DNA of 64,000 nt from the NCBI GenBank assembly GCA_963513935.1, contig OY740765.1:74631718-74695717 (forward strand), given 5' to 3'. The notes under the pieces are model-generated. The model did no database searches, was not told where the DNA came from, and worked only from the letters and a program-made list of their open reading frames with translations. Each line of letters starts with the position of its first letter. Position 1 is the stretch's first letter. The translations under genes and the position numbers were made by a program. Below, one piece after another: positions 10,520 through 21,560 of the stretch. Source of the DNA: Aphrophora alni (taxonomy: Eukaryota > Arthropoda > Insecta > Hemiptera > Aphrophoridae).

Positions 10520-10865
10520 ACCATTGTAACGATTATGAGAAATGTAATATACACATATACGCTTAGCACACAATTGAATGCACATCTAACGGCGAAAACC
10601 CAGTGCACTATTTACTATCACCAAACGCACGTGAAACGGGATGTTTCCACTGGAAAATGCAATTATACTCTAAACTAGGGATGCGAAACGCGACATGCTC
10701 ATACAGGTAAATGTACACACTTGAAACACAAGTTTTGCTGTTATACACGTGCATACTTGAGACCGAAGTTCTGCTGTTACAGCAACGCGAAGAGCAGAAA
10801 CGACAGTGCTGATGCTGTATACTATACTGCAGAATATGCAAAGTAGTCGCTGCTATCATCAAATA
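10520..10865. other. Noncoding flank of the Helitron
   Basis: Slightly less AT-rich sequence with an imperfect repeat of a TGAAACACAAGTTTTGCTG-like block (10712-10775). It may be Helitron terminal sequence. No coding content; the 116-aa minus frame at 10608-10958 has no recognisable domain. Confidence 0.4.
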
Positions 10866-11095
10866 TTGTTTAAACAATCTTGCAGACAAGAAACAGAGTG
10901 AATATTGCATTGTTATCCATCCTCGACCCATGTTTAAAATTTCAAGTCTATATGTCATTGGCCAATTTTTATTTGTTTAAACAACTATTGTTTAAATGTA
11001 GAGACAAGAAACCAACTGAATATTGTATTGTCATCCAATTCTGACCTATGTTCAAAATTTTAGGTCTCTAGCTTATTGGGAAGTTAGTTTAAACT
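10866..11095. repeat. Diverged tandem pair of about 110-bp units
   Basis: Unit 1 (about 10866-10975) and unit 2 (about 10988-11095) share TTGTTTAAA, then AGACAAGAAAC, then TGAATATTG, ATTGTTATCCAT or its variant, and CTATGTT(T/C)AAAATTT. They differ at many positions, so the duplication is old. TTGTTTAAACAA-type palindromes sit at unit edges and also at about 7860-7885. Confidence 0.65.
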
Positions 11096-11114
11096 CGATT
11101 GCAAAATTCCACCG

Positions 11115-11136
11115 GGACAGACAGACAGACAGACAG
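11115..11136. repeat. (GACA)n microsatellite
   Basis: Five GACA units follow CCACCGG. This layout is common at the edges of dispersed insect repeats. Confidence 0.9.
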
Positions 11137-11139
11137 ATA

Positions 11140-11975
11140 TGACGGAAACCGAACTAATAAAAACGTGGTAAAATACTTAAAAACAAGAAATTGATTATGC
11201 ACTTACAGAGAAATTATTTGTCTTAACGTAATTTGAGTCACAATGTATCAGCCACCGAGATTACTTACATTATAGCTAATTACAGAATAATTACTTGAGA
11301 TTACTTTAGGGAATTCACATATAAATCAAGTTTATGTACATAACTATATAACTATATTAACTTAATTCTAACCAACAATGATTTTCTTTAATGCTAAATA
11401 GACCAGATTGATACAGATACTAGATTTGATATGAATGGAGGTTTGGGTTGCCTTAGATGAGTGGGTAGTGAGAGATTAAACAAAAGTTAGGTAAAGATTG
11501 ATTATTTGTGTTTGGAAAATTTGACCAACAGAATTTTCAATATCAACAAATAATTATGCATAAAAAATATGTATGACAACATAAACTATCAAAAGGATTA
11601 CTATCTATTACCTTTACCTTGCATAACTGACAGAGGGAAGAGATTGTCATTCAATATAAATAAAACGAAATGAGCATATCATTCTGTCAAAAAGTATTCT
11701 AGTTGTCATACATATTTTTGGGTAACAATTAATTATATATGCCTGCCCATCAATGCAGAAATTGACAAAGTATGCCTATTTATTATAATTTAATATGAAA
11801 GTACTTCAATCTCCCGATTTGTGTAATCAGTAGAAACATGTGGTGCAAGCAATATTACTCATATTGCCTATTCACACTCCATGAAAAATCTATGAATACA
11901 AGAATATCAAATTCACAAGTAGTGGAAAAAATTTAATCATTTCTTTTAAATGAGCCTATTTTTTAACAATTTATA
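11140..11975. other. AT-rich noncoding DNA
   Basis: Nothing recognised. Confidence 0.5.
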
Positions 11976-11980
11976 GGCAT

Positions 11981-12140
11981 ATGGAAAAATGCAAGTTTAC
12001 CGATTCATTCAGTGGTGACATTAATGTTTTGGTGACAACCGAACATGCATTTATTGAATACAACATTAATTGTTTTAATTTGGGGGGTTATAAATTAGCA
12101 AAAAGTTTTTGTAGAAAAACACGAAAAGGTGGGGGCATTG

Positions 12141-12194
<54 letters not shown>

Positions 12195-13911
12195 TGAGCT
12201 CTATAACATTTACTGACTTTGGCACATGTGATCACCTATCTTTGGATTCTGACTTTGAATTAGTGGGTACTAAATTCAGATATCAATCTCGGAGTCTAGT
12301 TATTATGGGATTGTATCGAGCTCCTACAGGAAACATCAATAAATTTTTTAAATGCCTTGACGAAGTCCTTAAAGTACTTCTTTAAAAAAGTTTAAATTTA
12401 TTATTTGTGGGAATTGGAGTATAGATGTTTTAAGGGACCATACTAATGTAAACGGATTAAGGGATGTGTTGGCTTCATATGGCTTGCGGTGGTTGGTGAG
12501 CTCACCCACTAGAGTGACTGAATCCTCTGCAACCACAATAGACAATGTCGTTTCCAACATTCTTTCTAATATTATCATGGTGGAGACCATTCAATCCGGT
12601 ATTTCTGACAACTATTCTCAGGGGATAAGTGTTATGGATTTTGGGCCTATACATGTTTCCCAAAAGGTCAAGAATCTACATCCGGGTAATATCAAACTTT
12701 TAAAATATCTTGTGCGAAATAATAGTGAAAGTTGGAACAAATTAAATCATATTAGTAGTACAGAAGCCAAATTTGATTTTTAATATGATTCATTCTTGTT
12801 CTTTTTAAATATAGCATGTCCATTAAAAACAGTAGAGACTAATATAAATAACAAGAGTAATGATCAATGGATAACAAAAGGAATTTTAGTTTCCTGGCAA
12901 AAACTAAAACTATATTACGAAATCAACAAGTTAATAAATAATTTAGAGATTTTTACCAAAAATATAAGATTTAGGCCTATAGAAAAGTTATCAATGCTGC
13001 TAAATTGTTTGAAATTAATAAAAAAAATTATAACTTCCAATAATGTTGCCAAGGCAACTTGGGAAGTTATAAATAAGTTGAAAACTAACAAAAAAGTCAA
13101 TGAAAATAATTACCAACAGGATTAGAAATAGGAGGTAGAATATGTTGTGATTCCGGTATAGTCTCAAATACATTTAATAATATCTTTAGCAGTATTGGAT
13201 TAACAAGAAATACAAGGGGATCAGCTAATAAGGGGACCATTCGAATGCCGACTTCCATGATGCTTTCACCTGTGTCAAGAAAAGAAATCACTGAGGTTTT
13301 TTTGGGAAATTAAAGTCAAAACATTCCTCTGATAAGATGGTGTTTAACATACCTGGCTCATTAAGCAATGTTCAAAAGAACTTGTAGAGACCCTTCATAT
13401 TTTAATAAACTCATCATTTTCAAAAGGAGTTTTCCCCAGTAAATTAAAAAGCTCAAAAGTTATTCCCATATTAAAAAATGTTGAGAAATGTGATGCTAAA
13501 AATTCTCGACTAATTTCCTTGCTGCCAGTGTTTAGCAAAGTTTTTGAGAAGCTTTTCCTAATCAGGCTGTTGAGTTTCTTCGAAAGGTTTCATATTATTT
13601 CAAAAAATCAGTTGGAAATCAACAACTGATGCGATTGTTAATTTGATTGACTAGGCTATATTGTTCAGGGTCTCGATAAAAGGGTTATAAGGCTGTCCAA
13701 GGCTTTCGACTCAGTAGATTTTAAATTAATGCTGGGGAAAATTGAAGGGATTGGAGTAAGGGGAAGAAACACCTTTATTTTGGGTAGACACTTATTTGTC
13801 CAACAGGATTCAATGTATACAGGTTGCAGGAAGGATTTCTAATAAGATCCTAATTAGCTTTGGAGTCCCACAGGGATCAGTTTTAGGGCCTGTTTTATTT
13901 ATTTAATATAT
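11981..13911 (+). pseudogene. LINE-A, 5' part: endonuclease and N-terminal reverse transcriptase
   Basis: This is a decayed non-LTR retrotransposon of the Jockey/CR1 group. The endonuclease shows NVLVTTEHAFIE, GGYKLAKSFCRKTRKGGG (11981-12150) and, in another frame, PTRVTESSATTIDNVVSN (about 12510-12560), matching the conserved S..T.ID signature of APE-type LINE endonucleases. The reverse transcriptase follows after further stops: LLPVFSKVFEKLF near 13520, LSKAFDSVDF near 13700 and GVPQGSVLGPVLF near 13862-13900. It then stops abruptly at the errantivirus insertion and resumes at about 25106. A TA microsatellite interrupts the endonuclease frame at 12142-12192. Confidence 0.85.
12142..12192. 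repeat. (TA)n microsatellite inside the LINE-A endonuclease
   Basis: A TA run extends the frame as alternating Ile/Tyr directly after the conserved KGGGIA motif. This looks like expansion from a short TA run in the original gene. Confidence 0.9.
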
Positions 13912-14533
13912 TGTAAGGTTTTTCTTTTTTAAATTTTAATTTAGGTTTTGAGTGCTTACACCTTTGTGAGATTTTGGCTTATTTTTAATTATGTAAACTT
14001 TTAGAATTTAAACTTATATTTAGACTTTACCTTTATCCTTGGGGGCTCCACCAGACTCTTGAAACGAGTCAAAATTTTGCTTAGCTTGTGAGGCACTCCA
14101 AAAGAACTACTAGGTTTTCAATAATTACAGAGATATGCTGTGTGAAATATTTGAGTATATTCATAAATTAATAAATCATTTAAATTTTGCTTTATACTAC
14201 TTTTCCTACAATGCAATAAACACATTCAACATCTACCCTAAAATTAAATTACAAAACGTCTAGTTCTAATCTTACATATCTATTTTACACTCTTTAAATA
14301 CATCCTTTAACAACTTATCCTTTATTTTATTCTTTAATAGATATTAATCCAACAAAATGGCACAAAACCTTTTAAAATTTTAATTTGGTCTAGTCTGATA
14401 TTTATTGTTTTTGAAATCTGGTATTTGATTTAATTATTATTTAATCACCGAGATCTGTCTTACAAATACATATTATAAATATTAAATTTTACTTACATAA
14501 CACTCTCCCTCCTTTCTTTAGACACTGCACCCC

Positions 14534-14573
<40 letters not shown>

Positions 14574-15122
14574 AACCTTTTATAACCCTACACTTTTATA
14601 TTTCACACTACACCTTTACGCTTTATCCTTTACGCTTTACGCGAACACTCCCGTTTTCACCTTGATTTTGAGTTTTATTTAAAGACTGACCCTTACTTAT
14701 ACAATGAAACACTTATTTATTTTTAATATCATGGAATAATTAGCTTGTTATATATTTTTTTTTATTTCGAATAGATTATTTAGTAACCTTGTCGACCTTT
14801 TGATGATGTTTTTAGGTGTTGTCCTATAGAGAGATGGCGATATACAGACCGCGTTTTTTAGAGAAACGTTTCCCACTTCTTTTCTCTCCTTTTTTTCTGA
14901 TTGGGTCATTTAGATTTTATTTGAATTTTATATGGTTCTCATCCGCTTGTACATCCGCCAGTCGACTGTATTCTCGATAAGTTTATTTTACATATAAATT
15001 TTATTACAACTTCTTTTATTTGAATTTCTTCCCAATATTATTATTTTTGATTATTATTTATTGATTTTTTTTGTATTTATTTGTTAATAAATACGGGTGT
15101 TTCCAACGGGTGTTTCCTTACA
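13912..15122 (-). repeat. Errantivirus 3' LTR (left)
   Basis: 1211 nt, TGTAAGG to CCTTACA. It contains a TA run at about 14539-14571, which the other LTR replaces with a T-rich stretch. It lacks a 114-nt block present in the right LTR (24729-24842). Several scattered substitutions and small indels separate the two LTRs. Confidence 0.9.
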
Positions 15123-15130
15123 CTCCCCCT
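15123..15130 (-). other. Polypurine tract of the errantivirus
   Basis: On the minus strand AGGGGGAG lies directly next to the 3' LTR, the expected place for the plus-strand DNA primer of an LTR element. Confidence 0.75.
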
Positions 15131-15382
15131 GCCAGTTATAAAATTGTACCACCAATTTTTTTGTTTTATTGGAAGTCGGTTGGATGATGTTTATTGTAAG
15201 TGTAATAGGCTTTGTTTAGTGTTTACATTCACAATGTTTGTGGAATTGCTGATATTGTGATTTTCCTCGAATCTGATATTGTATCTGAGAAGTGTGTAAT
15301 TGTAGCAAGGTCGGGCTGTGACATTCTGTGGTGGTCAGCATAATGTTGGTTGTAGGTATGTATGAGTCATTATTCTAATCTA

Positions 15383-15916
15383 TTAGAGTTGCATATATTC
15401 TGTCTTCTTTTTGTAAATGAAATGTTTTTTTTTTTTTTTTTTTTTTCCTCCACAATTGGTAGGCCTTATGTGTGGTTTTTGGGCCTTCAGTTTTATTTTA
15501 AGGATGTGTATCATGTAGCATTGTATCAATAGTAGTATTGTTAATATACTTGTCCATATTATTATCATATAAAACATAATTCGTTTGTTCTCTATAATGT
15601 CAGACCAATTGTTTTCCAGATGTATGTGTTGAAATGTTTCTTCTGGAACTAAGTTCCTAATTATATATGTTGGGATTGATATGTTCCATTCTTCGTTTAA
15701 GATGTCTTTTATATTTTGGAATTCTGGTTTTAGTGTATTTGGCAGTGGGTCAATTTTTATGGTGTGAAGGTCAGTCCATGTTGCAGGTATTATATGTGTC
15801 ATGTCGATTTGTTTTGTGTCCCTTGCATCACAAGGGGTTAATTTTCTTATCAATACATTTTTATTTCCGTCAGTTATTTGACAATCACATGGGAGGTCTA
15901 TTTCTATCGACCCCAT
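15383..15916 (-). pseudogene. env: Env fragment, C-terminal part with membrane anchor
   Basis: This 177-codon frame holds the end of the envelope-like protein. After a Cys-containing ectodomain part, residues about 113-136 form a strongly hydrophobic membrane segment (FYMIIIWTSILTILLLIQC). A basic tail follows, whose lysine run comes from a long T homopolymer on the plus strand (15427-15446). The frame differs from the upstream env piece (16074-16808), so a frameshift lies between about 15917 and 16073. It resembles errantivirus and baculovirus F-type class I fusion proteins in layout. It is inactive as it stands. Confidence 0.75.
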
Positions 15917-16073
15917 TAAATTCTTGGGAATGCTGGTTTGAGTTGAATTTTCTCTGCATGAAATTTGTAAGTCTTTATTTATGTTTGTGATTTGAAATTT
16001 TGTTTCTGATAATTTGGTTACTATAGGTTCTTCATTTACGTCTTTACAATGGAATGGGCAGTATTTTTGAAGT

Positions 16074-17258
16074 TCAGATATTTGGTTTACTTTGTATGAG
16101 ATTCTTTACACACATTGATGATAGTTCTTTGTTTATGTTTTGCCTTGGTAGTCTACAAAGCTGGTTTTGTTTCCAGTTACATTCTGGGTTTTCTTCCAGT
16201 TCTATAACTTGTATATCATTGTCAGATTTTATTATTAGGTTTTCTGAATAGCTAAGCTCACATATTCTTTTGTGCCATAATAGTGGTATTGGTTTGTGTA
16301 TATAGGTTTCATAATTTGTTTTGGATCGTCCTATTGGTATTTGAATTTTTATCATTATTTCCGAATTTGAAAAATAGCACTTTGTTATAGGTGATGTGTA
16401 GTACTTTTGTAGTTTATTTATTGGTATTGTTAGTTGCATTCCTCTTGCCTGTAGGTTATTATTTAAATTGTGTAGATCTTGGGTAAGTGTTTCTCTTGAG
16501 ATAAGTGACTCCGTCAGTTTGTTGTTGATACAATTTGTGTTGATATTGTTCAGGTTATCATAATATGAATTTAAGTATATGTATAAATAGATTTGTTGTA
16601 AATTGGCATATAGTATTATTTTTAAGTCTTCTGTGTTGCTTGAAGTAATATCTTGTATTTGGTGTTCAATTGTGTTTATGGTATTATGAACTGTTTTTAA
16701 TATGGTATTTATGTTATAGGAAAAGTTTGAAATTTGTTCAGTAGTTCTTACCAGGTCTTTATGTTCTTGTTTGACAAAATCCATCATGTTGTTCATATGC
16801 GAGTCCAAGTTTTCTTGATTTTGGTTTACTGCGTGTAATTCCTCTTCTGTTGCTACTCTGCAACACCAGTTTATGACTGACCCAATGGCTTGTATCGCTC
16901 TTTTCGTTTTTGAAGTTGGTGTTTCTATTTGTGTGAAAGTTTTTCTTTCTGATTCTAAAAGTTCATTTATTAAATTTTGTATTTGTTGGCATTAGTTTAC
17001 TGTTTTGCATTTTTGTGTAGTTGTGCTATGCTTTAAGCATGACTTTTCTTGTATTGGTTTGAAGTTGTATTTTTGGTCGCCTATATTATGATGTGGTAGT
17101 TTGTAAATGAAAGGTGTTGACTCTTCATAAATTATTATATTGAAGATTCTTCTGAAGTTTGTTCCCGTAACCACGTTTATTTTTAGTGCAGTAGTCGTTT
17201 TTATGTGGCATAATGTTTGTAGGATTAGTAGTAGCTGGATGAATGGTTTAGTTTTCAT
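16074..17258 (-). pseudogene. env: Env fragment, signal peptide to ectodomain, broken by an in-frame stop
   Basis: The ATG at 17258 starts a signal-peptide-like segment (KPFIQLLLILQTLCHI) and 88 codons end at a TAA at 16992-16994. The same frame is then open from 16991 to 16074, so this break is a single stop codon. Downstream of it, KTKR at 16899-16910 is a furin-type cleavage motif followed by a Gly/Ala/Ile-rich stretch where F-type envelopes carry the fusion peptide. A helix-prone region follows (about 16600-16800). Errantiviruses are the insect LTR elements that acquired such an env. The stop here and the frameshift further on make it a pseudogene. Confidence 0.8.
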
Positions 17259-17259
17259 A

Positions 17260-17905
17260 TTTGGTCCGTGTTTGCTGAAACAACAGATTGTGGTTTTTAG
17301 CTTCTTTGATTGGTTTATTATGTTTTAAACTTGTTTGGTGATAGGACATTTTTTATTTAGTTGAAGTTTATATATTAATAACATGGACTTTGTGTATTTC
17401 TTAAAATTGGAACTTCGGAGTGATCAATTCTTCTGTTCCGATTTTAACGAAGTTGTTTAAAACACTGTTTGTATTGGAATGACTAGGTCATTGAAAAGAC
17501 GTCTTTTTCCTTAACCTTATTCCCATTGAATGCTTATTAAGCAGAATGTTACTGCTATACTCTTAACATAACATTAGATTTTGTAAAATGTTTACACTAG
17601 TTTTTCTTTTTATTTATTTATTTTTTTGATCAGATCTCTGTGATGTTGATTATTTTCAAAATATTTTAAACTCTTTTTTTATTTAAATTTGTTTGTAAAG
17701 TGAAATCATTTATTTTTATTTATTTTGAAATTTACTTTTGTTTCTGAGGTTCTGAAATTTGTTATTAATCCTAATTATTTTTTAATGCTACTTTTTGAAT
17801 TCTTAATTAGTTCTTAACTCTAGTACATATTACTTATTTCGGGGTTTTTTTTTGTATTTTACTTTTAACAATTTAATTAACACATGACTTTTTTGTTTTC
17901 TTATT
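17260..17905. other. AT-rich spacer between pol and env
   Basis: About 650 nt inside the errantivirus with no frame I can assign. In errantiviruses env is made from a spliced RNA, so an acceptor could lie here, but none can be chosen by eye. Confidence 0.5.
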
Positions 17906-17909
17906 GGTT

Positions 17910-18410
17910 TTACCATGATCTCCTATGATATATTTTCATTCTTGAAATGTGGATTGGTTCATTTTGTAGCCTACCATATTTTAATATTTCCACCAGGTAT
18001 GTTAAATTATTTATCTTTTTTACTATTAAATATGGTCCAGTATATTTCATATCAAATTTTGTAGTTGTTTTTCCTTGGAATTCCCGTTTTATTAATACTT
18101 CGTCACCCTCTTGAAATTCAAAGTCTACTCTCTTCTTATCATAATACAATTTTTGTTTCTCTTGGGCTTTTTGTAATATTTTTGGTATTGTTTTTCCAAT
18201 TTCTTGGATTTGTTTCAGGTGTTGTTGGATGTCATAATTTTGGTTTTCTTGTACTTGTATTATTTCCATGGGGTTATTCGGTTCAAAAGTGAACATTAAT
18301 TTATTTGGCGTTAAGCCTGTACTGGTTTGCTTAGTGGAGTTATAACAATATACTACTTTATCTATGTAATTTGACCACACATTTGGTTTTTCGTATACAT
18401 AGTGTGCCAT
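17910..18410 (-). pseudogene. pol: Errantivirus integrase C-terminal fragment
   Basis: This 166-codon frame has CYNSTKQTSTGLTPNKLMF, typical of the stretch after the catalytic Glu of gypsy integrases, and then the GPY/F-like YTGPYLIVKKINNLTYLVE module and an HISRMKIYH end. It is separated from the catalytic part by a short ATATGTA-type reduplication at about 18411-18440 that changes the frame and adds a stop. Confidence 0.85.
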
Positions 18411-18422
18411 ACATATTACATA

Positions 18423-19451
18423 TTACATATACATATTAGCTAGGGTGCCATTGAATTTTTCTGTAAGCCCTTGAGTTTGGGGTGAGTATGCGCTACTAAA
18501 AATTTGATTTATACCTAGTGTGTTGGTTAAATTTTTTATTATCTCATTGTTGAAATGTGTACCCCTATCTGACTGTAATATTCTCATTTTTCCATGTTTT
18601 AATATAATTTTTATTAAATTTTCAGCTACTGTTTTAGCATCTGCATTTTTGCATTTAAAAGCCCATGCATATTTTGTGGAAGCATCCGTACATGTCAATA
18701 TATATTTATATGCATAGGATGAGGTGATTGGACCTATAAAATCTATTATTATTCTGTCCATTGGTTTGTGAGTTGCCAGTATTGGTTGCAATAGCCCATA
18801 TGGTTTTCTGGTGGGTGTTTTTTGTTTTTGGCACGTTTCGCAGGATTTTGTATAATCTTGTACATCTTTATGTAGGTTTGGCCAGTGGAATCTATCTTTA
18901 ATTTTTGAGATTGTTTTAAAATATGAAAAGTGTCCGCCAGTTAGTGCGCTATCGTGGGCTTGTTTCAAGATCTCTTGTTTTAATTCGTCCGGTATTGTTA
19001 AAAGTTTTATCATGTCTGTTCCATTAAACTGCTTATAATATATAATTTTGTCTTCTATAATGTAATGTCTCGAGGCTCTGTCAATTTTTTTGTTGGTTCT
19101 GTCAATATTCAAAAGTGCAAGTTTTATTTGTTTTAAATAAGGCTCTTTTGATTGTTGTAATTCAAGATTCTGTGTGTCTACGTTTATTAAGAATACATCC
19201 TCAAAATTTTGTGGTATTTCTTCTCCCGCTACCTGTCTTGATAAGAAATCTGGTAGGCCCATAGTCTTGCCTTTTTTGTATTGTATGTTCAAGTCGTAAT
19301 CTACCAACTTGGTTGATAGCCTGCCTAATCTGTTTGATGGGTTTTTAAAATTTTGGAAATATTGTAGTGCCGAATTATCAGTGAAACAGGTGATTTTTCT
19401 TCCAAATAAGTATTCCCTCCAATATTCAATTGCATAAACTAAGCCTAACAT
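18423..19451 (-). pseudogene. pol: Errantivirus RNase H end and integrase core
   Basis: In this 342-codon frame FTDNSALQY (residues 23-31) closes the RNase H domain, which in the same frame extends upstream of the first ATG to about 19710. The integrase zinc finger follows with H166, H174, C204 and C207. The catalytic triad is D237 (IIIDFIGP), D295 (QSDRGTHF) and E331 (LTEKFN), with the canonical 35 residues between the last two. All catalytic residues survive, but the gene is interrupted on both sides: a frameshift at about 19700-19715 and the duplication at 18411-18440. Confidence 0.88.
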
Positions 19452-19986
19452 CTCTTTGTCAACAGTAGAATATCGGGTTTCATGTGGTTTTAGTTTTCTT
19501 GATAAGTATGCTATTGGATATTCTTGGTTGTTGTCTGGGTCAATTTGTGTTAAAACCGCCCCTATTCCTATTTTTGACGCGTCTGTGTAAACTCTTGTAT
19601 TTCTGTCTTCTTTAAAATGCGATAGAAACGGTGGATTTGTTAGAATTGTTTTTATTTGTTCAAAAGCTTTGTTACATTTTTCAGTCCAAATTATTTTTGA
19701 ATTTTTTTTGTTCTTGATTTTTGAGTAATTCTGTTAAAGGGTGTGTTATTTTTGCATAATCTTTGATAAATTTTCTGAAAAAACCTGACACTCCTAGAAA
19801 AGCTCTTATATTACGTAATGTTTTTGGTTGCTTGAAATCCAATATTGGTTGTATGTTTGATTGTAAAGGCTCTATTCCCTCGGTTGAGACCTTATGCCCT
19901 AATATTTCTATTTCTGTATAAAAAAATGTACATTTTTTTGTATTTAATTTTAAATTTGCTTTGTCTAACTCGTTTAAAACTGCTTC

Positions 19987-21075
19987 TTAGTTATTCAATT
20001 TTTCTTCGAAAGTTGGTGCAAATACTATGGTATCATCTAAGTATGCCAAGCATTTTGAAAATAGGTGTTTTGCTAGAGTCTTGTTTAATTTTTTTTGAAA
20101 TATAGCACTCGATACTTTTAGTCCTTGAGGCAATCTTGTGTATCTAAGCATTTTATCTTGAGTTCTAATAGTTAGTAATGGTTTACTTTCTTCATGTACT
20201 TGTAATTGAAAAAATGCATTTTTAAAGTCTAATTTGGTAAAATATTGTGAATTGCTGAGACAGCTAAACATGAGTTGTAAACTTGGTATCGGAAAATTTT
20301 CACTCCTTATTTGTTCATTAACTTTTCTAAAATCTGCTACGAATCTGTGTGAGTTATCTTGATTTTTGACAATGAAAGCTGGCGATGCATATTCTGTGAA
20401 ATTTGGGCATTCTTCTAAAATTCCCGCCTTAACTAGGTTATCTAATTCTTGGTTTAATATTTTTCTTTCCTGGTTGCTTTGACGATATGGTGGAACAATG
20501 ACTCCTGTTTTTCCCTGAATTTTTTGTATTTGTACTGGGTTTATGTTTGCAGGACTTAGGTCATTGACTTCTGTTGTGAATATGTGTTTATATTTTTTTA
20601 TTATGTCTGTTTCTTGCCTGTGCTGTATTTCTGTTAAATTTTCGCTGATTTGAAATTGAACTCCATTTTTATCATAAAGTGGTTCCTTATTTGAGTTTTT
20701 CAGTTGTGTAGTTTGCGTAGGTGTAATTTTTGTGTACTGTTGATCCTGGTTTTTAGGTTCCTCATTGTTTTGGTTTATGTGACCTATGGGAGTTTTGGGT
20801 AGTAATATTTGTGGTTTTTTTGATGCATTGTATATGTGAACATAGAATTTATTATTTTTAGGTGATATGTAGGCATGAATTTGTTTTCGTTCTCTTAAGT
20901 GTCTGTCGGTTTCAAAATCCATTAAGTCACTATAATTTTCTAGTTCTTGTACACATAAATTTTGTCCTGGCGCTATTTTTATCTGTTCAACTGATCTTAT
21001 TTCTGGGTTACTTATTATGTTACAGTTTATTATGAAATGTAAATTTTTCAAGTTTTCTAACCACGATTCGTTCAT
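19987..21075 (-). pseudogene. pol: Errantivirus reverse transcriptase, stopped early
   Basis: This 362-codon frame carries the reverse transcriptase palm: ASPAFIVKNQD at about 230-240, RFVADFRKVNEQ at 244-255, LDFKNAFFQLQ around D283, LPQGLKVSSAIFQ at 315-327 and the YLDD box at 345-348. A TAA at 19987-19989 cuts it shortly after the active site. The same frame then stays open through the thumb and connection region (LGHKVSTEGIEPL, FLGVSGFFRKFI) until a frameshift near 19710. The N-terminal 190 residues are the usual linker between protease and reverse transcriptase. Confidence 0.9.
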
Positions 21076-21110
21076 GTCGACTATACATTCTTGGTTGTTT
21101 GGTTTTAGGG

Positions 21111-21554
21111 TTATTTTTTTGTACTATAGTCTATTTTTGCTTGATTTGCTATTAGAAAGTTATTTCCAAGTATCATTTTTGCATTTATATCTGATGCAAC
21201 ATAAAATTTATTTGTGAAATTTATGTTATTTATTTTGAATGGTAATGTTATCTCTGCGTGAATTTTTAGGCTATTATTTGTTGCAGATTTTATTATTGTA
21301 TTTGATTGACGTGTTAATGGTTTGTGTGTTACTAGGTCATAGTTACATATGGATACATTCGCTCCAGAATCTAAGATTGTTTCGATGTTTTGGTTATTCA
21401 ATGTTATAACTAGAGTGCAAACTCTTGAATTTTCAGTTTTGTTTAAAAATATTATGCTATATACATCCCATGTTACATCATTTTTTGATTTCCTAGCTTT
21501 AGGTACTCCATTTTGGTTTAGATATTGTTTATAATGAATATTATACAAGTGCAA
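21111..21554 (-). pseudogene. pol: Errantivirus protease region (start of pol)
   Basis: This 147-codon frame shows the retropepsin active site LDSGANVSIC and, downstream, the hydrophobic AKMILGNNFLI typical of the family's second conserved turn. It starts 7 nt past the gag stop at 21561-21563. The next piece of pol (21075 onwards) begins after a short gap, so a break separates protease and reverse transcriptase. Confidence 0.85.
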
Positions 21555-21560
21555 GTTATT

